DNA of 64,000 nucleotides, from contig OZ023193.1 in assembly GCA_963995505.1 (NCBI GenBank), forward strand, positions 7,958,521 to 8,022,520, written 5' to 3'. The number at the start of each line of letters is the position of its first letter. The first letter of the stretch is position 1. The position numbers and the translations under genes are program-made. Source of the stretch: Hypericum androsaemum. Lineage: Eukaryota > Streptophyta > Magnoliopsida > Malpighiales > Hypericaceae. The notes under the pieces were generated by a model. The model saw nothing but the letters and a program-made list of their open reading frames with translations, was not told the origin of the DNA and ran no database searches. Below are positions 11,284 through 23,053 of this stretch, in pieces.

Positions 11284-13400
11284 ACCGGTGCTAGCGCTCG
11301 CATTAATTACAGGTATGCATGCTTGCACAAAGTGAATGACGCAACCCAGAATATCTCCGCTTCAATTTTACGGTATCATAGTATATTTAGATTAATCAAA
11401 ATGTAATAAAACTAATAATTAGATCCATCATAAATTAAATATATAAAGAGATTTGCTGGTGGCAATAATTAAAACACATACGACAATAATTGAGGCCTCT
11501 TCAACTTTATTTTTCGAAACACTTTGATATTCATATTCTTAATGAATTGATTAACTTTTTTACTTTTTTTGTTCCCCTGAATGGCTTGATCAACTTAAAT
11601 TCAAGTCGGATTAGACTAAAGATGTAAAGTTCTCTCTGTCGAACAATTTTGAACCACATAATAATAATGATGTATAAATAGATCAAATTAGAAAGTAATA
11701 GAACAAACGTTTACCTTTTTGCCATGGCACATGGCTAGACCTAGCCCCAGTTAGGTTTGCACCGCTCAACCAGCGGTTCGAGAAACGCGGTTGCGATAAC
11801 CAAACATGAACCATGGCCACGATTCTCAAACCTTACAAGTTACGGTTCTTTGTTTTAGAGAACAGTGCGAAATAGAAACTATGGAACCAGTGATTTCGAA
11901 CTGTGAAAGCATGGAACTGTTTTAGATTTGTATATTCTTAGAACTAAACTATGAAATTTCATTGAACCACCATTTTAACCATAATCGAAGATTCCAAGAA
12001 CCGCCTTGAAATCTTGTAGGTGTTTTCGATTCAGGTTCCATACATTTGGAACCGTATAACTGGCGATTCCCAAACCACGGCCAAACCCTACCCATGGCCC
12101 TTTCTTTATTAAATCTTCTTGAAGCACAATACGGATGCAGTTATTAACATATCTCTTTCTTTAGTTGCTCAAGATGTTTATTGAGACAGGCTTCGTTGTC
12201 GCGAAGCTGTTGACCGTCATGAAACGAGGCGGACGTAAATCGATGGCTTTTGCCATTTGGTATCAATTTGACAACAGTTTTATTTAGGTTTTTTTTTAGA
12301 AAGCTATTTTTTTCTCTCCAGAAATTGTACCCTAGATTTCTATGGATTCGTATTATTTAACGTCGGAGCAAATCATTTCCATTTTTCTTCTGCTTCTATA
12401 TGCATATAGATCATAAGATACCGATGAACTTTATCCAAGAAATATCCATTTGCTTATCAAAAAAAAAAATCCATAAGGTGGACAAAACGGATGAGAAGTA
12501 AGAATTCCGCACATTATCTCCTTTTGCTGGGTTGCTTTAATTTTAACATTCTCCTGCTGTTCACTTCTTGTTAACTGTGCCTTCGCCAGCTGGTTGTTCT
12601 TTTCTGAACTCCTCGTCTCCATAGCTGAGCTTTACTCAGGCTTTTGAGCTGTTGTGTTTGTTGGGCAGAGAGAGAGAGAGAGCGCGACTTTACGGTATGG
12701 AAATATCCATGACCCGTGACCCATACGGAAATTGCTCCAAATAGTAAAAGATTTGATTCAGACAGTTTTAAGTTGAAATCTCACTTAATGATGATCGACT
12801 CTGAATATTAAAACTTAAATCTAAAAAAATCCATGAAGCGTCAGCCATCAACTGTAACCTGTTATTGCTTGTCATGAAATTTGACTTTTCCCATGTTCTT
12901 TTGTCTGCTTAATAGAAAAAAAAAAAATCTGTGGTAATCCATGGTAGGACTTGAGCCCCACATCATTGTCCTGCGTGATTCGCCATGTCTCTTGCGATCC
13001 CTTTGAGATTGATTACTCTTTAATGAGAAAACTAGTGAAATCTGGTGACCTATTATTATTCATATACTAGAGACATGTGACGATAATAAGATTCCCTTTT
13101 TTTTATCTGGAGTAAGTTGACGAGGTTATTATACTGTTGTATACCGCAGCTCATTAGGTGGGGTTGGGTTAAGCCAAACTCACGTGGTGTATGATGCAAC
13201 GCCTAACTCTTTAGGATAGTATCAAAGACAGATTTGATCGTATCTACTCTGAAGAAGGGGATATTGAAAAACATTGTTTGGCCGCAATAAAAAAACCGTT
13301 TTTTAATACAATCTCTTGGGTTCTAAATAATAATCAACTCTCTATAGAATATGGTACTAAACATAATCTAGAAAACTCAAAAATGATAGAAGGGACAAAC
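11284..13400. other. AT-rich intergenic DNA
   Basis: No gene is supported. At 11720-12090 there is a stretch rich in self-complementary ggttc/gaacc motifs that may be an old MITE. I could not fix its ends. A short (ag)n run lies at 12665-12682. Confidence 0.5.
12110..12660. repeat. Dispersed repeat unit, copy B
   Basis: This is a diverged copy of 1-697 plus 7608-7690 without the LINE. It serves as the empty-site reference that shows how the LINE at 698-7598 was inserted. Shared stretches include aacattctcctgct (12547; aacattcatctgct at 680) and cttcttgttaactg (12560; 7608). Confidence 0.6.
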
Positions 13401-13407
13401 AAGAAAA

Positions 13408-13500
13408 ATGACATTTAGCTTAACGGTACAATAAGTGTACTATTTCTATGAGGTTCAGAGTTCAAACTCTTTTGTGGTATAAAAAATTTACTTAAAAAAA
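13408..13500 (+). mobile_element. tRNA-like SINE fragment (family 2)
   Basis: An A-box-like tagcttaacggt (13416) and a B-box-like gagttcaaactc (13458) are spaced as in a tRNA-derived head. They are followed by ggtataaaaaatttac and a short A run. The same layout occurs at 14985-15095 and 42710-42802, which suggests a SINE family. Confidence 0.5.
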
Positions 13501-15374
13501 CAATTTCAAAACACAAAATATCAAAAGTCCAACCACTAGTTATAAAATTCATGTGCCTACGTTGAAGTTATGCATTGACATTTGAATTAACGGTTGGTAG
13601 AATTAAGGGATTAAAAACTTGATTGGTCAATTTTTTTATAGTTAAAGAAGGGCAAGTGGTAGTACTTATAATAACCCTCTTTCTCGCTCTAACCCCTCCA
13701 AATTAAATTAGAACTTTCAAATATTTTTATATCAGTGGCGCGAAAGGAAAAATCTTTTAGTTTATATTTTTTTAACTTCGAAATTTTAAGATTGAATTTT
13801 TTTACTACTAAATACATATACACAAAAAATTACCTTGTCTATATTCAAAGTACCAAAAAAATTGATAAATCATAGTTATTTCATTGTCTACATTTAATTT
13901 ACCAAAAATTTTGGCATCTAGCATTATTCAAATGTTATAATCGGTTAAAATTTTTTTTACAACAATACGACAATTACAATGCCAGACGATTCATAAGATA
14001 AATAATTGTTATTACGATAGAAACCTAGTCAAAGTTTTTTTTGATAAAATATTAGTATTTAAGATAAATTGATTATTAGATTTTAACATTGATCCCGACT
14101 TGAGATCATAATTTTTTTTTTATTTTAGAAATATTATCAATTTAAAAAGATTATCAATTCAGAGAGAATTTTATGCATTGAGCAATGTTTCATAATTCTT
14201 TCTTTATCCAATTATTAGTATCATAAAGTCTACAATACTCTGTGGTTCTACACTCTAATACACTATTAATTTGTGATTTTAAATTATCTAACCATGTGAT
14301 TGTAGTTTACTCAATTAAGTGACACATGCTAATCAAGTCATTTTAGCTAATTTCATCATCCTGTCATATAACATCATTAATATTGAGAAAATGAGGGACA
14401 AATTAGGTAGTATTTGGATTCAAACATGAACCTAGAAAATGAGGCAACGTTATGCCACGCAAATAAAATTATTGATGTAGAGTGACACGGATAACCCTCT
14501 CCCCTTACTCACTTGTTGAAATCCTAATATTTCGTATTTTATCAGTACGACAAGGAGGCGTATTATGTCGACCACGAAGATTTTTAACAGCTGAACTGAC
14601 CGTCTGAACTTTGGTGCTTTAGAAGGGAAGGGAGCTAGCAAGTTCTCCCGTACTCCAAAGATATTACATCAATATAAATGCCACACAAAGACAAATTTAG
14701 TCCAATTAATTACATAATTTTTTTTTGTGTAGGCTTGATATTCAGAGTGTGGATTTAGGGGAGGCTTGAATCTAAATTTTTTTTGAGTGAAACCAAAATT
14801 TTTAAATTAACTATATGATTTGAGTACTCGAAGTTTGTGTGGTGGTAACTTAGTCATGAATCCTTCCTGGCCTACATCCATACATAGTGGGAAAAATAAA
14901 TTGCCTGTCCTCTTCACACAACTGGTCTGGTCAAGGGCAATAACCATCTTCTACCGGGCACATTTTATGGGACTTGAAAGTAGCATGTGAATATTTGACC
15001 TAATGGTATAAAGCGTTTACAAATTGACAAGATTCTATGGTTTAACCTCTCTTAGATATAAACATGATAGTAAAAAATTTACCTTTGAAAACACTCTCAA
15101 TGAATTACTTTGAGACCCAGAAGATAGTTTCCTTCTAATCACCTAGAACAGTTCAAATTGAAATCGAAGAGGAAAAAAAAGTGGAGAAGCTAATTATGAA
15201 GGAAAGTGGTTTTGTCCCTTTGTTATATACTACGCATCTACGTAACGAATTGATGCCCTTGGTCGGTTTCTCTTTCAGGAATTATCTTTTCTTGTTGTTT
15301 TCTTAGATTTGTTCCCAATATCGAATATTCCTTAAAATAAGTATACTCATCAAAGCATTTATGTACACCATGCA
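13501..15374. other. AT-rich intergenic DNA
   Basis: No supported gene. It contains a decayed family 2 SINE-like piece at about 14985-15095 (cctaatggtata, then tagtaaaaaatttacc). The rest is simple AT-rich DNA. Confidence 0.5.
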
Positions 15375-15495
15375 TATACCAACAAACACTTGGATTAATC
15401 GATGAGAGCGATATTACAACTTAATACATTATCAAGTCGTTGAGAATGTAACTGTATTAAATATTTTTTGAAAAACTTGTCTTTGAAAGTTGAAA
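15375..15495 (+). mobile_element. Au-like SINE remnant (family 1)
   Basis: The 5' part reads ccaacaaacacttggatta then gatgagag, matching the head of the better copy at 34808. Further on, attaaatattttttgaaaaac aligns with the middle of that copy. It is strongly diverged. Confidence 0.4.
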
Positions 15496-15870
15496 GATTA
15501 CTTTGTATGCATATAGGTAGCCCCGGGTCATTTGAAGCTAGAGAAAGAAAGAGCAAACCATAAGAACCATTTCAAATTAGTTTCCAACGGATAAAATATT
15601 TCTCTCGATATAACATCAACAATCAATAACAAGATCCACACCACTAATACGTTAGAAGAACATATTTAATACAAAATCTTAAAATAATGTCTTAATATAT
15701 TTGTCTTGGCAAAGCACCCATGGACTTGCAAAGGTTGACGGAACTCTATCGCTTCATACGTAGGACTAAGCACATTTTATACGAACTACGATCGCAATTA
15801 TTCCCGGATGAGCGTATCCATTTTTGTATTCGGGAAATAGAAAAACCGGCACCCCCAGGAAAAAAAGGCA

Positions 15871-15876
15871 TATAAA
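15871..15876 (+). promoter_or_regulatory. TATA box of the LURP-one-related gene
   Basis: TATAAA in ggcatataaagagcc lies about 150 bp upstream of the start codon at 16023, predicting a 5' UTR of about 120 nt. The position fits, but no other promoter element was identified. Confidence 0.5.
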
Positions 15877-16022
15877 GAGCCAAATTGGGAGAATGAGATC
15901 CTCCACCTCTCCCTCCTCCTTAAACGAGATAGGGATTCTATCAACTTCAAACAAGCGAAATCTATACATCTTAGTTAAGTTAGAAGAACGCTATTATCGG
16001 TTGATCCAAGTTACCATCAGTG

Positions 16023-16961
16023 ATGAAGGGTGGAAAAGAGGGGATAGTTGTGGTGGACGACCAGGAGTTTGTTTACGAGGAGGAGAAGCATTTTACGGTG
16101 TCGAGGACTTGCCACTTCTTCGCCAACGACGGCTTCACTGTTTTCGACTCCAAGGGCGAGTTAGCCTTCCGAGTCGACTCGTACAGCGCTGGCCCCCGCG
16201 ACCAGGACGAGCACGTCCTCATGGACGCCCACGGCCGCTGCCTCCTCACCGTCAGGCGCAAGGTACTTACTTACCTAGCGAGTTGACTCAGGGATTCGGT
16301 TCCGGACTAGTATAATCTTAATCTATATGTGAAGTGGGTTTTGGTTGGGGGATTAGACGGACGGGTAAAGTTCCGTTTTTGATGTAGAAAAGGCCGGGAT
16401 TGACCCGGTTTTTTTTAAACCCCCGATTCCCACTCAGTTTTCATCCGAGTTGATTCACTTCAGTGTTTAGTTCTTAAGCTTTGTTTGGTTTTCCATCCGT
16501 AGTGGCCGAGCCTACACAACAGGTGGGAAGGTTTCATGGGGGAGAGATCCGATGGCCAGAAGCCGATCTTCAGCGTGAAGAGATGCTCGATGATCGGACG
16601 GTCGAACGTGACGGTGGAGATGTACTCGCCGGCGGGGGATGAGTACCTGATCGAGGGCTCCTTCCCCCACCGGGACTGCACAGTCCACCACGCCACCACC
16701 AAGGAGTGCGTCGCCGAGATCACACGCAAGGTCGACCTCTCCACCCACGTCTTGCTTGGGAAGGACGTCTTCTCCCTCCACGTCAGGCCCGGATTTGACG
16801 GCGCCGTCGCCTTGGGATTGGTTCTTGTCCTCGATCAGATCGGCGGTGACGACACCGTCGATCTGGTCGACGAGGTTGAGGATGAAGATAATGTTGTGCA
16901 CCCGGTTGTACAAGATCAAGGCCTTACGTGTGACAATCGGACACAATCGGGCCCTATTTAA
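16023..16961 (+). CDS. LURP-one-related protein (Tubby C-like fold, PF04525)
   Basis: Two exons (16023-16262 and 16503-16961) with a 240-bp GT-AG phase-0 intron encode about 232 residues, near the usual size of this plant family. Exon 1 shows the N-terminal beta-strands (FTVSRTCHFFANDGFTVFDSKGELAFRVDSY split by short turns) and HVLMDAHGRCLLTVRRK. Exon 2 continues SLHNRWEGF, then KPIFSVKRCSMIGRSNVTVEMY and a C-terminal part rich in Asp, Glu and Val. The ATG at 16023 was chosen because it directly precedes the conserved start (MKGGKEG); the codon before it is GTG. Family members have a Tubby-like barrel. LURP1 itself is linked to defence against oomycetes, but most paralogues have no known role, so a function here is inference. 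It stands alone between repeats. The CDS is intact and GC-rich against AT-rich surroundings. Confidence 0.92.
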
Positions 16962-18553
16962 ATTGGCTCTCTGAGTGAATGCGTAACTTTTATGTATGGC
17001 CTCTACTGGTACCGTACTGTCACACAATCTTTATGTAAAAGTTCAATAATTGTCTTAACCAAAAAAAAAAGGTTCAATAATTGTGTCGTGGATAGGAAAT
17101 TTCTGTCACTGACTTGATATATTTCGTTGTCTTTTTTTTTTTGAAAAAAATTACCTAAAATTTTGAATCCAATTTTTACTAAATTTTCTTATATATTGTG
17201 ATCATAATAAAATTACTCTTGAATCTCGTACGGTTTACTTTAAGTGGCCTAATTTTTCAATGTCATAACAGATTGGAATTGGAATTTTATGTACTAGTTT
17301 GGCCTACTGCTGCTTGTTTTTGGTGTAGAGAACGAATTAGTCTAATCTATTATTTGTTGGACAAATATAATTTGTCCAAATTAAACGTATACAACGTCAG
17401 CTAATCTGTGTATCTATTATGGGTTTCTTTCTCTCATTGAGTTGAACAAGATTTTTCTAGATTTAAGGAAGAATTCGTCGGCTTTGTTATGATTAGGGTG
17501 TATTCGAAAATTTTAGTATTGTATCAATATAATATATAAATCCGAGTTACTGTATTCGACATATTTATGAACGAAATGTGGTGGAAATTTTTTAGTATGA
17601 TATATATGTATGATTTGATCTGTTTTTTCTCTATAATTTTTTGATAATCAGAATCGTATATTAGGTATGGTTTGATATATTTGATAGATGAGATTATGTT
17701 ACATTTAGATTTAGAGCTAATTCTAGAAAGTTACCTAGTCTCTTATAAATTTCTTGTGATTTGGGTTCAAGTCTAAGTAGGAATATTATAATCATTTAGG
17801 AATGTCTTTTGTTTTTTAGGGTAAGTAACTAGTTTGTTATTAAATTTTGAAGTTCTAGTCTTATGTAGTTGTTTTATTTTATTAGCTGTTTTTTTTGGCA
17901 CAAATGTTTGACTTCAGTTTTAGGGGTCAGATTGATATTAATAATTTTTGCAATTTTGGTTACTATGTAGTTTGTTATTAAGTTTTGGACATAACTGGTT
18001 GTGGTTTGTGGTTGTTGCCATGGGAATCTTTGCCCCTTCCCTACTTGTAAAGGCTGCCTCTTCTTACCGGTTAACGGCTTAGAATATGTTCCTTATTTGG
18101 TTTCTTTCACATGCAACTAACCTTTGATGGTTTTTTTAAATTATCAGATATTCGAATATTTATTATTCTAATTAATTTTTCAGATAATATTTTTGAATAG
18201 TAAACACATTCACCTAATCAATTCAAAATTTATTATATAAACTAGAACAATTATCGATAGGATACTTCTCATTATTGCGTAAAACTGGGATCGTGTCGTC
18301 TGGACACGTTCTTTTTGTGATTAGATCGGGATCGTTTGCATGCTATTATTTTATTATATACACGTACGTACATTCGAAGTATTGTTTCCCACTGGTTGTA
18401 AATAACTAAATAATAAAGGGAATTTGGATTTTAGTGTAAGTGGATCCGATTGCACATGATCCAATAGGGCCGGACTAGCTTTTTTTGTCAGCCGTGAGGT
18501 GTCGCCGTTACTTCTTTAAAAATTATTGATTAAATTTTTTTTACATATTTTTT
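16962..18553. other. Intergenic, no gene seen
   Basis: This holds the 3' flank of the LURP-one-related gene and AT-rich DNA. A SINE-like piece with gggttcaagtctaag lies near 17764. No coding frame over 70 codons looks real. Confidence 0.5.
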
Positions 18554-19859
18554 GAGTAAATTATTGTCGGGTCCTTTTAGTATGGCTAAATCAATGATTT
18601 GGCCCCTCGATTATTAAAATAGAAGATAAAATCTTCCGTATTTGGTTTATTATACTATGGAATCCCTCGTGCCTAGGACCACATAACCAAACCAAAAAAT
18701 ATGGTCCAGAACTAATGAGCAAATAGTCCGATCTGGATCACTATATTTTTTCTTAAATAATTTTCGGTTCTTATAGTTTGGTCCGGATCGATCCGGTCCT
18801 GTCCATTTGCTCATCCCTACTCATGCCGATATTAAAGATTCTTTCTGACGAAGTTCTACTTAAAAAGACTAAAATCTTCCTCCCACATAAAGAATAAAAA
18901 AAAATATCTTTCTTCCTCTCCTTCATCTTCTTCCTCCTCACCTTCAACCAAAATGCAAACTTTCGATAAAAAACTTTTTTTTAATTCAATTAGAAACATC
19001 AAACTAATTTTAAAAATCCCAATTTGACAAAGTTTTGATGATGCGGAGGAAAGAGGACATGCCGGTGGAGATGGGCTGCGACTCCACGGTGGCTTTTTCC
19101 CTATTTTTTGCACGTTGTTCAACAAGTACATGTGCTAGCGGGCAGGGAATCTGCCACCCTGGCGCAGGATATCCCACAGTTTTCCCCGCACCAAACCTAA
19201 ATCCACTAGTAGAATTAACAAACAGTTAATTAAAAAGGTTCAAAGGATTTCTTCTCTAACCTATTCTTGGAAGCTTTTCTTGATTCTTAGAGATGGGTTT
19301 TTGATTTGTCATTTCAAAGAGGGAAACAAAATGCAGAAATGGCAGTGGCCATGAGGAAGAAGGAGGAGCTATGGACATACTGAGGCCCAAAGGAAGGAAG
19401 GGAGAAATGGTTTTTTTTGTCATGAGGATTGCAGAGCTGTGGTTGGGAAATGGAGATGAAGAGGCAAGTGTAAATTGCTACGAGGGAGAGGAAATAGATT
19501 TTTTTTTTAAAAATTAATTAGAAATATCAAAACTTGAGGAACCCTAATCAATTGGAAATTTTTGAATCAGAATTTTCAAAATTAGGATTTTTTAACTTTT
19601 GATGTTTTTAATTGATTTTTTTGAAAAGTTTTTGTTGAAGGTTTGTGTTTTGATTGAAGGTGGGAGGAGGAAGAAGATGAAGGAGAGGAAGAAAGAGATT
19701 TTTTTTAATGTGAGAGAGGCAATTCAGTTATTTTAAGTGGGGCTTCACCGAAAAGAACCTCTGTTACCGGTACGAAGGATCCTATAGTATAATAAACCAA
19801 ACACGAGGGCCTAAATCTTAGATTTAGTCATACTAGAAGGACCCTAGAATAATTCATCC
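18554..19859. mobile_element. Long-TIR DNA transposon (Mutator-like), non-autonomous
   Basis: The 1306-bp element begins GAGTAAATTATTG and ends with the reverse complement of GGATGAATTATTC. The terminal inverted repeats extend inward for several hundred bases; for example the cttcctctccttcatcttc block at 18912-18930 pairs with gatgaaggagaggaag at 19677-19692. The 8-bp direct repeat TATTTTTT flanks it at 18546-18553 and 19860-19867. No transposase was found. The terminal sequence resembles that of the element at 44155-46009. Confidence 0.7.
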
Positions 19860-20111
19860 TATTTTTTCCACTCTCTCTTCCTTTATTTTGATTTTCTTGT
19901 TTAAGTTGTGATATTCATATTTAAATACTATAAAATCATATTTTATGATTGTTGTTCTAATGATATTTTTTACATTCGTCACACTCTAACTTATAAATTC
20001 TTTAAGTGAATTCAATTTTTTTATCATTTCGATCAACTTTCATTCTTCCTCTATTCTTATTTTGGTTGTTCGTTGATTTTTTTTTCTTGGAGAACTTGAC
20101 CCCACTTTTTT

Positions 20112-21279
20112 CATGGTTTTAAAAAACGACCCAGAGGCCGACCCGGGATTTTTCCCGCCCTCCGGGTCGACCGGTCTGACCGGTCAGACCACCGGTCGGA
20201 CCATAATTTTTTATTATATATTTTTTAAAATAAATAAATAATATATATGTAAAATATAGGTTGTTTTGGGCATTTGGCGTGAATGAAGTGGATTAATATC
20301 AACCTAAAAAAGTCAAAATCATCATCCGTAATTATTAAACATCTAACTTACAAGTAATCAACGAAATGATCCAGGAACATATGCTATTAACTTGCAAGTA
20401 ATACCAAAATGCTATTAACTCAATATATGATCCAGAAACACTAAATATGCCAAAATAGTCGAGTACTATCATCACCACCTAGCATTAGTTGCTTACAAAA
20501 CTAGGGGTGGCAGCAACTGAATTAAGTATTAACATACCCATCCATAAAGCAATCATCTTCAATTAAATAAAAGAACAATTTGGAGCATTTCCACCAACTG
20601 TGAGTTGCTTGCTTAATTTTGAAGACCTACAGCCAAAATCAGAAAAGGCGAGTTCACGGAAACAAACATATTACAGCTATTGAAGCAATCAGATATCGAA
20701 GAACTCCATCGAATATTTAAGGTCATACAAGACACATTAATATCAGATTCAGGTGGCATCAAACTTAATAGAGATCCAACAGTAACCTTCAAAAACTTCA
20801 AAAAATTAAAATTAACCCAGAAACCAAAACAACAAACAAATTCTCAATCCAAGTAAAAGGGTAACAAGCTGAAGTATCAATGGTAGAAACTAGATCCTCT
20901 TACCAACCCCAGGTAGAACCCTAATCAACGAAGTGACGAGAACGATGCACCGCCCGACCGGAGACCTAAAATTTTTTATTTCGGGGTTGATAGAGTTTGC
21001 GGCAAGGGGTTGAAGCTCTCGAGGGTTTCTTGAGATTGCTGCTGATTTCTTAGTTTTGGAGGAAAATTTTGGTTTCTCGGCAATTTTCCCCCTTTTTAAA
21101 AGTTCCCGTACGAACCGTTCCTGACCGGTTGAGACGAGGGTAAAAATTGCCCGGTCCGACCAGATTTAGAGCGGTTAATACGCCACCCATCTCAAAGGCC
21201 AAAAAATGACCCGCTGTGACTACCGATTTATGGTCCGACCAGTTGAACCATAGGTCGGACCGCATTTTTTAAAACCATG
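20112..21279. mobile_element. Non-autonomous hAT-like transposon (8-bp TSD)
   Basis: The 1168-bp element has termini CATGGTTTTAAAAAA and TTTTTTAAAACCATG, continuing into GGTCCGACC-type sub-terminal repeats on both sides. The 8-bp direct repeat ACTTTTTT lies at 20104-20111 and 21280-21287. The interior (20530-21050) is non-coding as far as I can see; a captured host fragment is possible but not recognised. Confidence 0.75.
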
Positions 21280-21406
21280 ACTTTTTTTATCATAGGGCTG
21301 AGTGTTGTTGCTCTATTGTCATTTGTTTATCTTTTTTATACCATCTAGTATTCATACATTTACTGAACCGACTAATCCATATTTGAACCACACAAAATTT
21401 TTGAAT

Positions 21407-21539
21407 TGAAAAATATTTTGCTTGATTTTATTCATGCCATAATGTCATATATATAAGAGTTTACAAACTTAATCACCAAGTAACTAACTGAATAGGAATC
21501 TAACTTAATTACCAAGTAATCATGACTAAGATGTCTACT
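21407..21539 (-). repeat. 3' LTR of the outer copia
   Basis: 133 bp, sharing gattttattcatgcc, gaataggaat and gactaagatgtcta with the split LTR at the other end. The plus-strand boundaries read TG...ACT; the last CA has mutated. Confidence 0.8.
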
Positions 21540-21546
21540 CCTAATA

Positions 21547-21554
21547 CTCCCCCC
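21547..21554 (-). promoter_or_regulatory. Polypurine tract of the outer copia
   Basis: GGGGGGAG on the minus strand lies just inside the 3' LTR, where plus-strand DNA synthesis is primed in LTR elements. Confidence 0.6.
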
Positions 21555-21776
21555 TCAAGTTGGAGCGTGGAGATCAACAACGCCCAACTTGCGAACAATC
21601 TCTTGGAAATGATCTAGACCTAGAGCTTTGGTGAACACATCAGCTAACTGACAATCTATAGGAACCTTCGCTGGTGCAATTTTGCTGAACTCGACACGTT
21701 CTCCAACAAAACAACAGTCTATCCCGATATGCTTGGTACACTCATAGTAGACTGAACTCATAGCGATGTGGATCAC
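21555..21776 (-). pseudogene. Outer copia RNase H C-terminus
   Basis: Minus-strand frame with the typical copia end: YYECTKHIGIDCCFV, then CQLADVFTKALG and KLGVVDLHAPT, stopping just before the polypurine tract. It is only the last 70 or so codons of Pol. The upstream RNase H and reverse transcriptase are missing or unrecognisable before the inner copia begins. Confidence 0.85.
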
Positions 21777-22096
21777 TGCTTAATTATCACAAAATAAGGT
21801 AGTAGGGCTCCAAAAATGAACTCTGAAGCTGTGAAACAGCCACCGCAGCCACAGAACATCATTAACGGTAACTACCATAGCACGATATTCTGCCTCGATG
21901 AACAAATGAGACACAACCGATTACTTCTTCGTGCACTAAGAAATGTGAGATCATCTAAACGTGATAGAATACCATGTACAACAATGACTCATCTTTGGAC
22001 AGCAACCCCTATCGGCATCAAAGTATACAACCAAGTCCATTTTCGGAGAGTTGTTCTACAAAATTCCTTGACCATGGGTTATTTTTAGGTATCGTA

Positions 22097-23024
22097 TGTT
22101 GGATTTTGAATGCATTTGGCCCAAGCTGAAAGACCTGAGCTGAAAAGCCCAAGCTGAGGATGGGAGAACCATTACCACATCGAAAATCGCAAGGGAATTT
22201 TTCCTGTTTATAAGGAGAAGCTCCAAGCTGGTGGTGTAACATTAAATGTTCTACCTGAAGAGCTGACCGAGGCTGCCTGTGAGGATGGCACGCGTAGCAC
22301 GAGCACGAGCTCGTGCAAGTACGTGTGCGCATGACACATTGGACGCAGGTTGTAATGGGCACTATGTAGCGCACTTGGCACTTCGCACGTGCACATCGTC
22401 GCGAGGAGCTGTATGAGCCTTAAAGTTTTGCCAAAGCTCGGACGAAGAGGTAGAAGGGCTGGAACGTCTCGGAGACTTCCAGAAGGTCGAAGGGTTACGA
22501 GCAAAACTGAAGGGCGCACATGCGAATCCAGAAGCTCCCAGAACACCGAAGAGACGCGAGTGTGCTACCTGCCTGTCGAAGGGGTGCCAACGACCTCCGA
22601 AGAGCCACGAACGAATTAGCTGGAGAGGCACCTAAAGGACAGCCTGCATGCTGGCCGAACGAACGCATCTCCTCATAATTGCTTCGTGCCCCTTCGGAAG
22701 TGCCTACCTCTACTCCATCCAGCGCCTATAAATAGGCCCCTCTCCCTCATTTGCATCTCACTCCGAACACTCATTGCATAAGCATTAGCAATAGTCGTTC
22801 TCCTCTCTCCCTCTCTCAGAAAGTTCTGAATATCCAAGGTTCGCCTGAAGCTTCGAGGGTCGTTGTGCTACGAACTCGGAAGCAGCCTAGTCGTTGTATC
22901 TTGGGGACGATTGCCGCAGCCCGTAAGCACTGAATACGGGGCAATCTCGTCTTACGGATAAAGAGTCCAACTCTTGTCTCAACTTAAAGATCCTAATCAA
23001 GTACACCACCTCTGACAATCAATA
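22097..23024 (+). repeat. 5' LTR of the inner copia
   Basis: 928 bp, clearly homologous to 27498-28419 with scattered substitutions and indels. The promoter TATAAATA is at 22727-22734. The 3' end reads GACAATCAATA, with the terminal CA changed. Confidence 0.85.
22727..22734 (+). promoter_or_regulatory. TATA box of the 5' LTR (inner copia)
   Basis: TATAAATA in cagcgcctataaatagg is conserved in the other LTR at 28128-28135. This conservation is the main support. Confidence 0.7.
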
Positions 23025-23053
23025 ATCGTAAGACGAGATCAGTGTACTTGAAG

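Noticed and set aside
11720..12090. A MITE with complementary ggttc/gaacc-rich ends
   Set aside because: I could not pair defined termini or find a TSD, so it is only mentioned in the intergenic entry.
16460..17027. Minus-strand frames opposite the LURP-one-related exon 2
   Set aside because: Shadows of the GC-rich coding strand; the plus-strand exon has clear family motifs and a proper splice site.
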